Assembly (NCBI RefSeq): GCF_900110605.1
Contig: NZ_FOFI01000003.1
Span: 310,001 to 374,000 of the forward strand
Length of the DNA stretch: 64,000 bases
Direction of reading: 5' to 3'
From: Epilithonimonas lactis
GTDB lineage: Bacteria > Bacteroidota > Bacteroidia > Flavobacteriales > Weeksellaceae
The notes beneath the pieces are model-generated. The model was not told the DNA's origin. It did no database searches and saw only the letters and a list, made by a program, of their open reading frames with translations. The position numbers and the translations under genes were made by a program. This document shows, piece by piece, positions 1 to 8,047 of this stretch (positions are counted from its first letter, which is position 1; each line of letters opens with the position of its first letter).

Positions 1-206
1 AAAAACTCCGCAAAAACAACAAGCACCAGAGAAATCGCTGATCCCAGTCCAAGGAAATTCATAAATTCTATCTTGTCATTCGCAATCAACTTGTCCAATT
101 TTGGCAAACCGTGCGTCAACATTGATATTCCCACGAATAATCTTATTACCAATATCAATCCGTTTAAAACCGTGTCATTAACTTTAGATGAATTAAAATT
201 TCTCAT
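1..206 (-). CDS. DoxX family membrane protein (partial, C-terminus outside window)
   Basis: I translated the minus strand from the ATG at 206 down to the window edge and found an open frame starting MRNFNSSKVNDT. It continues with a hydrophobic helix and the segment LFVGISMLTHGLPKLDKL, typical of the first membrane helix and loop of DoxX/DUF417-like small membrane proteins. A second hydrophobic segment runs into the window edge. Only the first 68 residues are present. DoxX proteins are roughly 130-150-residue four-helix membrane proteins of poorly defined function, some linked to redox homeostasis. The family call rests on the N-terminal third only. Confidence 0.7.
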   Translation of the reverse strand, partial: MRNFNSSKVNDTVLNGLILVIRLFVGISMLTHGLPKLDKLIANDKIEFMNFLGLGSAISLVLVVFAEF

Positions 207-237
207 TTCCAGAATCAATTTCTATCAAAGCTAACAA

Positions 238-262
238 AAAAATCCTTTATAGAAAAGGATTT
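238..262 (-). terminator. Rho-independent terminator of era
   Basis: The hairpin has perfect 9-bp arms (AAATCCTTT / AAAGGATTT) around a short loop. On the minus strand it is followed by a T run, about 10 bp after the era stop codon. Confidence 0.7.
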
Positions 263-271
263 AGGAGGTTT

Positions 272-1147
272 TTAACGGTAACCGAAGTTTTTGAGATCTC
301 TGTCATTTTTTCGCCAGTCTTTTTTGACTTTTACGAAAAGGCTGAGATGTATTTTTTTACCAAAGAATTTTTCCAGGTCGATACGCGCTTCTGTACCCAC
401 TTTTTTGATCATCTCACCTTTGTGGCCAATGATGATCCCTTTCTGCGTATCACGTTCCACGTAGATGATAGAATCAATAACGATCGCACCCTCTTTTTCT
501 TTGAACTGTTCCGTCACCACTTCTACAGCGTAAGGAATCTCTTTTTCGTAATTCAACAAGATCTTCTCGCGGATTGCTTCATTTACGAAGAAACGCTCTG
601 GTCTGTCCGTGTACATTTCCTTGTCGTAGTAAGGTGGATTTTCCGGTAACATCTCTTTCAGTTTCGGAAGGATCACGTGTGTGTTGAAAGAGTTTAAAGC
701 AGAAATTAGAAGAATCTCAGCTTTAGGGATTTTCTCGTGCCAATCGGTCGCTATTTTCTCCAGCGCTTCTTGATTGGTCTGGTCGATCTTGTTTAATAAC
801 AATAAAACAGGAACAGGAATTTTGTTCAATTTATCAATCAAAAATTCTGATTGTTCCGCTTTGTCCGTCACATCGACAATGAAAAGGAAAACATCTGCAT
901 CCTGTAAAGAATCTTTCACAACGTCCATCATTTTTTCCTGCAAACCGTATTTGGGGTCCAGAACGCCTGGCGTGTCAGAAAAAACGATTTGAAGGTCTTC
1001 TTCATTATAAATCCCGAAGATCCTGTGTCTTGTGGTTTGTGCTTTTTGGGTTACGATTGCCAGCTTCTCTCCCATCAATTGATTGAGAAGGGTTGATTTT
1101 CCGGCGTTTGGTTTCCCAACGATGTTTACGAATCCTGCTTTGTGCAT
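272..1147 (-). CDS. era: GTPase Era
   Basis: Era is an essential GTPase that binds the 3' end of 16S rRNA and helps assemble the 30S subunit. The 291-residue length is normal for the family. Seen in the sequence: the P-loop GKPNAGKST (residues 11-19), G3 DTPG (58-61), G4 NKID (119-122), and a C-terminal KH RNA-binding domain with the GHKG loop near residue 240. The ATG at 1147 places the P-loop at the usual distance from the N-terminus. A terminator follows directly, and a TAnnTTTG-type promoter element lies about 70 bp upstream, so the gene is probably transcribed alone. Confidence 0.96.
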   Translation of the reverse strand: MHKAGFVNIVGKPNAGKSTLLNQLMGEKLAIVTQKAQTTRHRIFGIYNEEDLQIVFSDTPGVLDPKYGLQEKMMDVVKDSLQDADVFLFIVDVTDKAEQSEFLIDKLNKIPVPVLLLLNKIDQTNQEALEKIATDWHEKIPKAEILLISALNSFNTHVILPKLKEMLPENPPYYDKEMYTDRPERFFVNEAIREKILLNYEKEIPYAVEVVTEQFKEKEGAIVIDSIIYVERDTQKGIIIGHKGEMIKKVGTEARIDLEKFFGKKIHLSLFVKVKKDWRKNDRDLKNFGYR

Positions 1148-1216
1148 TAACTTGAATTAAAATTAAAAGGTTGAACGACCAAAAGATTTGAGCATTCAAC
1201 GATTAGAAATGATTTG

Positions 1217-1224
1217 CAAAGTTA
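1217..1224 (-). promoter_or_regulatory. Putative -7 element (TAACTTTG) of era
   Basis: On the minus strand this matches the Bacteroidota -7 consensus TAnnTTTG, 70 bp upstream of the era ATG. No convincing -33 TTTG was assigned. Confidence 0.4.
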
Positions 1225-1334
1225 CGGAAATTTTTGCAGGAAGATTTTTAAAATCGTAATATTAAATCTATCAGTGAGTTATAAAAATTGTAAAAATAAT
1301 ATTAACTTTATGATCAAATAAAAAATTACTAACT

Positions 1335-2393
1335 ATGAAAAAACTTTACATTTTAATTTTCAACTTTCTATGGCTTTTGGGATTCTCACAAAACAGTTTG
1401 TTATTTGAAAGGAATTGGAAAGTGGAAAAAGTGAAAGTCAACGGTTCCACGATTGACATTTCTGCTGATCAGACTGCTTACTTTATGACATTCTATTCAG
1501 ATTCTCTTTTCAATTATGTGAGTAACATCTGCTCAGAAAATTTTGGGAAGGTCAACTTTAATAGTAATACAAACGATTTTGTCATTACACAAGCCAATGC
1601 GTCCGTAGGGAATTGCCAACCTACTGATCTCAACACCAACTACTCTTTGTTTTTTACAAAGAATTCTAATACTGTCAACAAGATCACGTACGATATTGTT
1701 CAGAAATCAAATGGTTATGATCTGATATTAAGCAATATTTCTGGTGACCAATTGACTTTTGCTTATTATACGCCACCTACAAACCTCAGCTCGCAAACTT
1801 GGGTTATAGAATCTCTTAACATCAATGGGATCAACTACCACAAACCGACCCAACATCAGGCAGGAAACACCACAATAAATGCGAATGGTGATATCCAGAG
1901 TAGTTATTTCAATAGTGGCCAAGGAAGTGTTGGCTTTTATTCTGACAATAGATTTCGTCTTTTGAGTTTGGCTGTAACCCTTGCAGTTTCTGATGACCCT
2001 CAGATATCACAATTCGACGGCTTATATTTTGGTAATTTTTTCAGCGGCGACAGAACCTTTCCATATTCTTACGATATCTCAAATGGCAGTCAAACATTGG
2101 TGATCACAAAATACAATGGAGACAAAGCAACATATTCTAGAAAAGTTTTAGCCACGTCTGAAACTTCGAAATCACGGATCTCAGTTTATCCAAATCCAGC
2201 AATTGACATTGTAATTGTAGAAAACCTGAAACCAAATGCTTCTTTGGAATTAATCGATAACTCGGGTAAAATCGTTAGGTCTATTTCTAATAGTAAATCT
2301 ACGAAAACCGAGATCAACATCAAAAATCTGCCTTTAGGAATCTATTATCTGAAAGTTGATGGACAATCTGTTCAGAAGATCATCAAAAAATAA
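1335..2393 (+). CDS. Secreted T9SS cargo protein with two lipocalin-like repeats
   Basis: The 352-residue protein begins with a signal peptide (MKKLYILIFNFLWLLGFSQ). It ends with a type A T9SS sorting domain: the stretch from about residue 278 contains VYPNPA, then LPLGIYYLKVDG and a final KIIKK. The middle seems duplicated. Each half starts with a W-centred strand followed by a similar asparagine-glycine turn (RNWKVEKVKVNG near 27, QTWVIESLNING near 155), as in lipocalin-like META/DUF domains. It is probably exported by the T9SS and anchored at or released from the cell surface. Its ligand is unknown. It stands alone, with a terminator 16 bp after the stop. Confidence 0.8.
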   Translation: MKKLYILIFNFLWLLGFSQNSLLFERNWKVEKVKVNGSTIDISADQTAYFMTFYSDSLFNYVSNICSENFGKVNFNSNTNDFVITQANASVGNCQPTDLNTNYSLFFTKNSNTVNKITYDIVQKSNGYDLILSNISGDQLTFAYYTPPTNLSSQTWVIESLNINGINYHKPTQHQAGNTTINANGDIQSSYFNSGQGSVGFYSDNRFRLLSLAVTLAVSDDPQISQFDGLYFGNFFSGDRTFPYSYDISNGSQTLVITKYNGDKATYSRKVLATSETSKSRISVYPNPAIDIVIVENLKPNASLELIDNSGKIVRSISNSKSTKTEINIKNLPLGIYYLKVDGQSVQKIIKK

Positions 2394-2408
2394 TGAGTAA
2401 TTCATAGT

Positions 2409-2442
2409 AAAAAAATCGGTTCAAATTTGAGTCGATTTTTTT
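2409..2442 (+). terminator. Rho-independent terminator
   Basis: Arms AAAAAATCG / CGATTTTTT flank a 14-nt loop and lead into T-rich sequence, just after the T9SS cargo gene. Confidence 0.65.
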
Positions 2443-2453
2443 ATTTAAAGTTT

Positions 2454-2461
2454 TAACTTTG
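2454..2461 (+). promoter_or_regulatory. Putative -7 element (TAACTTTG) of nrnA
   Basis: It matches TAnnTTTG and lies 25 bp before the nrnA start codon, directly after the preceding terminator. Confidence 0.5.
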
Positions 2462-2486
2462 GAGCCTCACTTTTCAATCATCATTT

Positions 2487-3491
2487 ATGTTTACAGCCAA
2501 AGAGATCTCAGAGATCAACGCCCTTCTCGTTCCGGGAAATAATATCGTCATCGTATCACATCACAATCCCGATGGCGACGCGATCGGCTCTTCTCTTGGT
2601 CTGAAACATTATTTGAAAACAAAAGGTATCGAAGCAACCGTGATTGTTCCAAACGACTTTCCAAAGTTCCTAAAATGGATGCCGGAAGCAAAGAAGATCG
2701 TGATCGGCGAGTACAAAAGAAAAGTGGCTGGGGAAGCGATCTACAATGCGGATGTGATCTTCTGTCTTGATTTCAATTCACCGTCGCGAATAGGAATTCT
2801 TGGCGATTGGGTAACGAAAGCGAAAGCAAAGAAAATCTTGATCGACCATCATCAAATGCCGGAGCAATTCGATTATGTGTATTCTGACACAACGATCCCT
2901 GCGACTTGCCAAATGGTCTATCACTTCATCCAAGCCAACAATGATGAAAAATCTGTGAATCTGGATATTGCACAATGTCTTTACACTGGAATCATGACCG
3001 ATACAGGCGGTTTTCGTTTCCGTTCTACAAGCGCTAGCACACATAGAATTGTTGCCGATCTGATCGAGAAAGGTGCAGATCCAGCAATCATCACTTCCAA
3101 CACTTGGGACACAAATACAATTTCTCGACTTCATCTCCTTTCTCTCGTTCTTAGCAGGATCGAATTGACAAAAGATGGAAAAGTAGCCATCCTTTGGCTA
3201 AAACGTGCTGAATTGAAAGAATACGGCTTTGACAAAGGCGACACAGAAGGTTTCGTGAATTATGGTTTGAGCGTTCTCGGTACCAAAATGGCGGTTTTCT
3301 TTATGGAAGATCTGTACGAGGATTTCATCAAGATATCTTTCCGTTCCAAAGATGCTGTGGACACCAATCAGTTTGCGAGAAAGCACTTCAATGGTGGCGG
3401 ACACATCAATGCTTCTGGCGGGAAATATTTCAAATCTATGGAGGAGACGATTGAGGATTTTAAAGAGAAGATCGAGACTGAAGATTTTTAA
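2487..3491 (+). CDS. nrnA: Bifunctional oligoribonuclease / PAP phosphatase NrnA (DHH-DHHA1)
   Basis: NrnA-type enzymes degrade 2-5-nt RNA fragments and dephosphorylate 3'-phosphoadenosine 5'-phosphate in the cytoplasm, with Mn2+. Seen in the 334-residue product: the DHH-family metal motifs HNPDGDA (26-32), an aspartate in CLDFN (near 95), the DHH triad (120-122), and a C-terminal DHHA1 domain with the substrate-binding signature GGGHINASGG (near 308-317). Length and order fit NrnA. A small lipoprotein gene follows 31 bp later and may be cotranscribed. Confidence 0.92.
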   Translation: MFTAKEISEINALLVPGNNIVIVSHHNPDGDAIGSSLGLKHYLKTKGIEATVIVPNDFPKFLKWMPEAKKIVIGEYKRKVAGEAIYNADVIFCLDFNSPSRIGILGDWVTKAKAKKILIDHHQMPEQFDYVYSDTTIPATCQMVYHFIQANNDEKSVNLDIAQCLYTGIMTDTGGFRFRSTSASTHRIVADLIEKGADPAIITSNTWDTNTISRLHLLSLVLSRIELTKDGKVAILWLKRAELKEYGFDKGDTEGFVNYGLSVLGTKMAVFFMEDLYEDFIKISFRSKDAVDTNQFARKHFNGGGHINASGGKYFKSMEETIEDFKEKIETEDF

Positions 3492-3522
3492 CTGTGATTT
3501 GCCTGAAGAATTACTTTCCAAT

Positions 3523-4047
3523 ATGAAAACTTATCTTACAATAGTAATTTTCTCAGTTCTTTTGATTTGTTGTGAATCGAATAAAAATTCTGAATTTATT
3601 GGAACATATAAAATTGAACATACTTCTGATTCAGTCTTATTTTCTTCTGCAACATTGAAAATTACTGCGGAAAATAATTATGAATATCTTGGAAGAGATT
3701 TGCAAATGAATAAATCTTATTTTTCAAATGGAACTTGGAAAATTAAAAATGATACATTAATTCTTAAAACTTCTGAAAATAAGAATTGCTATTTCGTAAA
3801 AGAAACAATATCATTTCAATGCGAAAATTTCGCAAATGATGATCTCCCTACAATTACCATTAGACCTTATATCGAATCTAATCTCACGATTAAAAATTGC
3901 ACACCAAAAGACAGTAGTACACTTTACACAAACCTTACTGATGAAAAATTTTTCTTGAAGAACAAAGAATTGAATTACAAAAAAAGAAAAAACGATTGCA
4001 GTAAATATTTTCCAGAAATAAAAACCGAAATTAAAAAACAAAATTGA
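3523..4047 (+). CDS. Small lipoprotein of unknown function
   Basis: I place the start at the ATG at 3523. Reading from there gives a lipoprotein signal (MKTYLTIVIFSVLLICC) with the lipobox cysteine near residue 16-17. An earlier in-frame start would overlap nrnA and has no signal. The remaining ~155 residues are polar, asparagine- and lysine-rich, beta-prone and contain several cysteines. I do not recognise a family. The fold suggested by the FIGTYKIEHTSDS / NGTWKIKND pattern is lipocalin-like. AT content is higher than in nrnA, which suggests an accessory gene. Confidence 0.7.
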   Translation: MKTYLTIVIFSVLLICCESNKNSEFIGTYKIEHTSDSVLFSSATLKITAENNYEYLGRDLQMNKSYFSNGTWKIKNDTLILKTSENKNCYFVKETISFQCENFANDDLPTITIRPYIESNLTIKNCTPKDSSTLYTNLTDEKFFLKNKELNYKKRKNDCSKYFPEIKTEIKKQN

Positions 4048-4280
4048 GTACAACCCACACGTCATTTGACAAACTTGAATCAGGCGATGTGAAATGCAAA
4101 AACTCGAGCGTAGTTTTAACAAGTCTAATAAAGATTTAAATTCTTTTACCCCATCAAACAATCAATTGTAAGCAGATTAAAGTCATCTAGCGTTTTATCA
4201 CTAAAATAATAGTTGTAAACTAAGAAATTAATCTTAATATTGTATCACTACAAAATTAGTTTTAATTTAAATTTTACGCT
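4048..4280. other. Intergenic stretch without a recognisable gene
   Basis: These 233 bp separate the lipoprotein gene from the GLPGLI gene. No open frame of useful length, hairpin terminator or repeat stood out. The last 60 bp are AT-rich and probably hold the promoter of the next gene. Confidence 0.5.
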
Positions 4281-5114
4281 ATGAAATTTCACCACCTGTT
4301 TTACCTAATTTTTATATGCTTAGTTCAATTTTCTTACGGACAATCTCATAAAATCATCTATGAACTGAAATGGAAATCAACAGAAACTGACAAAGATTAT
4401 CAATCTGAACTGACCGCTCTGATCAGAAATGAAAAAGAATCTTATTTTGAATCGTTGACAAAATTCAAGTATGATTCTTTGAAAACCTCTTTGGTCTCGC
4501 AAGGTTACAGAAATTTTCCCAGTCCAAAAGAAGAATGGAAATTACAACAACTTGTCATCAAAGATCTGAAATCCCAATCTACCACTGTAGAATATGAATT
4601 CTTCGACAAAGTTTATTTGACAAAATATGATTGTAAACCGAAGTGGACCATCAAAGAGATCAAAAGTAAAATCTTTGGCTACAGTGTACAAAAAGCAGAA
4701 ACCGACTTTGGTGGAAGAAAGTGGATCGCGTGGTTTACCAACGAAATCCCGATCAATGATGGTCCGTACAAGTTTTTCGGATTGCCTGGACTAATACTGA
4801 AGATCAGTGATTCTGACGATAATTTTATTTTTGAGATCAAAGGTCTGACAAAGGAACAAAGCAACATCGAAAAACGCAACGCCTACACTGCAAAAGTAAA
4901 CCTGTCTCCAAAACAATGGGATACTTTCTGGGATAAATATCAAAAAGAACCATCAATGATCTTTTCTAATCTGAATGACCCGAAAGCCACTTTCAGTTAT
5001 GTATACAATGGAAAAAATGTAGATTCCAGGGAAGCAAAAGAATCCTATGACAAGTCGGAGAAAGTAAAAATTGATAGGTTCAAAAACCCGATTGATTTGA
5101 AAAGTTGCGAGTAA
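4281..5114 (+). CDS. GLPGLI family secreted protein
   Basis: The 277-residue protein starts with a signal peptide (MKFHHLFYLIFICLVQFSYGQ). It contains the family signature FGLPGLILKI near residues 170-179, followed by an acidic stretch, which defines the Bacteroidota GLPGLI family (TIGR01200-type). Such proteins are abundant in flavobacteria, are thought to be exported to the periplasm or surface, and have no known function. It has no sorting domain at the C-terminus. Confidence 0.88.
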   Translation: MKFHHLFYLIFICLVQFSYGQSHKIIYELKWKSTETDKDYQSELTALIRNEKESYFESLTKFKYDSLKTSLVSQGYRNFPSPKEEWKLQQLVIKDLKSQSTTVEYEFFDKVYLTKYDCKPKWTIKEIKSKIFGYSVQKAETDFGGRKWIAWFTNEIPINDGPYKFFGLPGLILKISDSDDNFIFEIKGLTKEQSNIEKRNAYTAKVNLSPKQWDTFWDKYQKEPSMIFSNLNDPKATFSYVYNGKNVDSREAKESYDKSEKVKIDRFKNPIDLKSCE

Positions 5115-5164
5115 TGATTGGTTGAAACTTTAATCTTTTGACAACTTTTGGTAGACAAACAAAA

Positions 5165-5273
5165 CCCCTAGCCCCGATGGGAACGGCATCCTTTTTCTTT
5201 TTCTTTAACTTCGGCTTCGCTCAGGCAACGGAAAAGAAAAAGATATAGTGGACAGCGGGATCAAGCTCCTAAA
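5165..5273 (-). repeat. Dispersed structured element, copy 1
   Basis: This intergenic block between two convergent genes shares conserved segments, in the same order, with the block at 23431-23541: TAGCCCCGAT, ATCCTTTTT, AAAAAGAT, AGCGGGA and AGCTCCTAAA. The ATCCTTTTT and AAAAAGAT segments can pair as a stem whose tip varies between copies. The element is not protein-coding as far as I can see. Orientation is arbitrary. Confidence 0.7.
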
Positions 5274-5276
5274 AAT

Positions 5277-5642
5277 CTATCTCAACAACACGAAAACCAA
5301 AGCGATGATTGCCGGCAACGCCTGAACGAAAAATATTTTTCTCGAAGCTGAAAGTGCTCCGTAAATCCCGGCTACGATAACGCATCCAAGAAAGAAAATC
5401 GCCACATTTTTTGACCAAATGACGTCGCAAATAAACAAACTCCAAATGAGTCCAGCGGAGAGAAATCCGTTGTACAAGCCTTGGTTGGCGGCGAGTCCTT
5501 TCGTTGGTTTGAAAAGCTCGTCCGGAAGCGAACCTTTGAAGGTTTTCTTGCCCAAGGTTTCCCACGCGAACATTTCCATGTACAGGATGTAAAGATGCTC
5601 TAGCGCGACGATTGCGATGAGGATTTTTGATAGGATTTCCAT
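5277..5642 (-). CDS. DUF1304 family membrane protein
   Basis: The 121-residue protein has four hydrophobic helices and an N-terminal segment (ALEHLYILYMEMFAW, near 13-27) characteristic of the DUF1304 family of small inner-membrane proteins of unknown function. Its start lies 1 bp after the stop of the alpha/beta hydrolase, so it is the last gene of a three-gene operon. The glycine-rich loop around LAANQGLYNGFLSAG is also typical of the family. Confidence 0.85.
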   Translation of the reverse strand: MEILSKILIAIVALEHLYILYMEMFAWETLGKKTFKGSLPDELFKPTKGLAANQGLYNGFLSAGLIWSLFICDVIWSKNVAIFFLGCVIVAGIYGALSASRKIFFVQALPAIIALVFVLLR

Positions 5643-5643
5643 T

Positions 5644-6426
5644 TTAGAGAACGAATTTTTTGGGTAGATGATGGAGCAATTCTGTGTTGATGATCGAGGC
5701 GCAAACTTCCGGTTTTTCCCAATGTCCGTTGTGTCCGCAATCCAAAACGTAGGATTTGATGTTGGTATTATCGGGCAGATTTTTGATGGTTTTTTCTGAG
5801 TTGACCGCCGAATCGTGTTTGCCAGATAAAATGAGGATCTTGCCTTCGAAGTTTTCTAAGACCTTGGAGCGGTCGGGACGTTCTATCATTCCTTTTTGCG
5901 ACGCAAGAACGCCGTCTACGGAAGATGTGTAGGCGATTTCCTTCGCAAGTTTTATTTTGGATTCCAGAATGTCGTGCTCGTTTGGATTGAAAAGATTGGG
6001 AACGCCGGCGTTTACGAAAGCTCTCAGATTTTCTTTGATGATCCTCAAGCCTTTGGTTCGGGTCTGTTTCTTCTCCTCGTCGTCTGCGAAATAAGTTGAG
6101 AAAAACAGCGTGCATGATCTCAAATCTTCAGGATATTTTTCTGCAAAAGCCAAGGCAATGTAACCGCCCATCGAATGTCCGAGCAAATGGAATTCATTTA
6201 ATTTCAAATGGTCTGCCACTTTTTTAAGTTCTTCAGCCATCAATTCCATCGTTTGAACTTCGGCAATCACTTCTGACTTCCCGAATCCTGGCAGATCGAT
6301 TTTTATCAATTTGAATTTCTCGGACAGATGCGGTTTCAAATCTTCCCAAATCGAGATATTTTCCATAAATCCGTGGAGCAACACCAAGTTTTCCGTTCCG
6401 TTTCCTTCTATTTCGTAGTTGAGCAT
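5644..6426 (-). CDS. Alpha/beta hydrolase
   Basis: The 260-residue alpha/beta hydrolase has the oxyanion-hole motif LLHGF (residues 16-20), the nucleophile elbow GHSMGG with Ser85, an acid-loop candidate at SGKHDSAV, and a C-terminal catalytic histidine in CGHNGHWEKP. The fold and size match single-domain carboxylesterases and C-C hydrolases; the substrate cannot be told. It has no signal peptide. It sits 3 bp after a lipoprotein gene and 1 bp before DUF1304, suggesting translational coupling. Confidence 0.88.
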   Translation of the reverse strand: MLNYEIEGNGTENLVLLHGFMENISIWEDLKPHLSEKFKLIKIDLPGFGKSEVIAEVQTMELMAEELKKVADHLKLNEFHLLGHSMGGYIALAFAEKYPEDLRSCTLFFSTYFADDEEKKQTRTKGLRIIKENLRAFVNAGVPNLFNPNEHDILESKIKLAKEIAYTSSVDGVLASQKGMIERPDRSKVLENFEGKILILSGKHDSAVNSEKTIKNLPDNTNIKSYVLDCGHNGHWEKPEVCASIINTELLHHLPKKFVL

Positions 6427-6429
6427 AAA

Positions 6430-6927
6430 TTACATTTTGATTATGATTTTGTCAGCAAATCCCGAGCTGTTGATGGATTCGTGCAGTTTAAAAGTTTTGC
6501 CGCCGTCTGTCGTAGAAAAATTTTTCTTTCCGCTTCTCACATCCACTTTTCCATTGTCGTTATCGGAAATGCTTTGTTTGATGTCGCCTTCAAATTTAAG
6601 GTTTTTGGACGAAGTCATTCTTGCGGTTCCATCTATGGTCAGATATTGTTTGCCATCAGCTTGTTTTCCTGAGATTTGATATTCGTCCTGACCAATTTTC
6701 TTAAAAGTTATTTTTCCTGTTCCTTTCAGCATATCGTGCGTCAAACTGTGTGTGCCTTCCAGATCTTTGAAACTACGGCTGCTGAGAATGCTATCATTGA
6801 TCTTAGTTCTCGCAACGTTTATGGAATCGATGATCTTGGCGCTGTCAACTTTAGAAACATTGGTCTCTTCAGTTTTTTTACAAGAGATGACTGACAGTAA
6901 AATAAGAATTGGAAAAAAGTTTTTCAT
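6430..6927 (-). CDS. Lipoprotein of unknown function
   Basis: The 165-residue product starts with a lipoprotein signal peptide and lipobox (MKNFFPILILLSVISCKK, Cys16). A polar, serine/aspartate-rich helix linker follows, then a beta-rich domain. I do not recognise the domain. It is the first gene of an operon with the alpha/beta hydrolase and DUF1304 genes (gaps of 3 and 1 bp) and is probably anchored in the outer membrane facing the periplasm. Confidence 0.75.
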   Translation of the reverse strand: MKNFFPILILLSVISCKKTEETNVSKVDSAKIIDSINVARTKINDSILSSRSFKDLEGTHSLTHDMLKGTGKITFKKIGQDEYQISGKQADGKQYLTIDGTARMTSSKNLKFEGDIKQSISDNDNGKVDVRSGKKNFSTTDGGKTFKLHESINSSGFADKIIIKM

Positions 6928-6956
6928 CGGCTAAATTTTCCTCTAAAATAAATAAA

Positions 6957-6981
6957 AAAGAGCGTCCATCAGACACTCTTT
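6957..6981 (-). terminator. Terminator downstream of exbD
   Basis: Ten-base arms (AAAGAGCGTC / GACACTCTTT, one mismatch) are followed on the minus strand by a T-rich run. Confidence 0.6.
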
Positions 6982-6999
6982 ACATTAATTTGGTATTTT

Positions 7000-7518
7000 T
7001 TATTGAATTTTTTTCTCGTACAATTCTTTTTCCTTGTCGTTCAATTCTGACATTCCATAGCGTTCAGATCTTGTGATGGTCATTTCATCTAACATGTCTA
7101 CGACTGATTTGTATTCAGCATCATCTGTTGGTTTGATGATCACGGTGAAAATATCTTTCTTTGGAGCATTGGCTTTAGCAGCTTCAATTGTTTTGGATAT
7201 TTGTGCTTTATCGAACGAAATTAGTTTTAAGCTGTTGTCGTTCAAATCTTTCTTATCTGCCTGATAGTAGAAGACCTTTCCTTCCTTTCCAAGGATAAAG
7301 GTGATCTGGTTTCTGTAATCGATTTCTGTTGGTTTACCAGTGTTTTCCGGTGGATTTGAAAAATTGATGGCATTCGGTTTTGAGAAATTGGTCGTGAACA
7401 TAAAAAATGTGATGAGTAAAAATCCCAGATCCACCATTGGCGTCATATCGACTCTTATCGGTTTTTTGTTTTGAGTTTTCTTTCCGTTAGATTGCTCTTT
7501 GATTTGAATTTCGGCCAT
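7000..7518 (-). CDS. ExbD/TolR family biopolymer transport protein
   Basis: ExbD proteins form, with ExbB and TonB, the proton-driven motor that energises TonB-dependent outer-membrane transport. The 172-residue product has a short lysine-rich cytoplasmic tail, then one membrane helix starting DMTPMVDLGFLLITFFMF (near 24-41). The conserved aspartate in MVDLGF is the residue used for proton coupling. A periplasmic domain with a KPTDDAEY segment follows. No exbB or tonB lies beside it, so it is probably an additional stand-alone copy, as is common in flavobacteria. Confidence 0.88.
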   Translation of the reverse strand: MAEIQIKEQSNGKKTQNKKPIRVDMTPMVDLGFLLITFFMFTTNFSKPNAINFSNPPENTGKPTEIDYRNQITFILGKEGKVFYYQADKKDLNDNSLKLISFDKAQISKTIEAAKANAPKKDIFTVIIKPTDDAEYKSVVDMLDEMTITRSERYGMSELNDKEKELYEKKIQ

Positions 7519-7553
7519 AGCTTTAAAATTTAGTAGTTAGTATTAAAAACAAT

Positions 7554-7586
7554 AAATCCATAACGATTTGTCATCACTATGGATTT
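7554..7586 (-). terminator. Terminator downstream of the small membrane protein gene
   Basis: Arms AAATCCATA / TATGGATTT lie after the gene at 7653-8036 when read on the minus strand, followed by T-rich sequence. Confidence 0.5.
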
Positions 7587-7652
7587 TTGGATACAAATTT
7601 TGTACCTATTATTTAAATTAACTATAAAAATACTATTTCAAACATTGTAAAA

Positions 7653-8036
7653 TTAATCATCCAGATTTCTTGTATGAATCGTTTTACTTGAACCTTGGAA
7701 TATTATTAATCCCGCCAAGAGCAAAACCACTTTGGGAAAATAATTAAGAATGTCAAAATACTCAAAACCATTTGCCAAATCCTTCAGCAATCCACCTAAT
7801 ACAAATAATCCAAATCCTAAAATTAAAAATACCGCACTCCAAATTTGAAGTAGTACCTTAATATATTGATGTCTCACGAAAACCAAAAATAACAAAGTTA
7901 CTTGAATGATGATTGGAATAAAGAGGAAAGCCTCAAATTCAAAAAGTAATGCGTACAAATTATAAAGAAGAACTATAATTATAAAAAAAACTAATCCGTA
8001 AAGAAAAGTTTTATTAGTAAAAATTGCCTTTCCCAT
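7653..8036 (-). CDS. Small membrane protein of unknown function
   Basis: The 127-residue protein is almost entirely hydrophobic, with about four membrane helices. I see no conserved motif and recognise no family. It lies 11 bp after the dsbD stop on the same strand, so it is probably translated from the same message. Confidence 0.7.
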   Translation of the reverse strand: MGKAIFTNKTFLYGLVFFIIIVLLYNLYALLFEFEAFLFIPIIIQVTLLFLVFVRHQYIKVLLQIWSAVFLILGFGLFVLGGLLKDLANGFEYFDILNYFPKVVLLLAGLIIFQGSSKTIHTRNLDD

Positions 8037-8047
8037 AAAATCTCTTT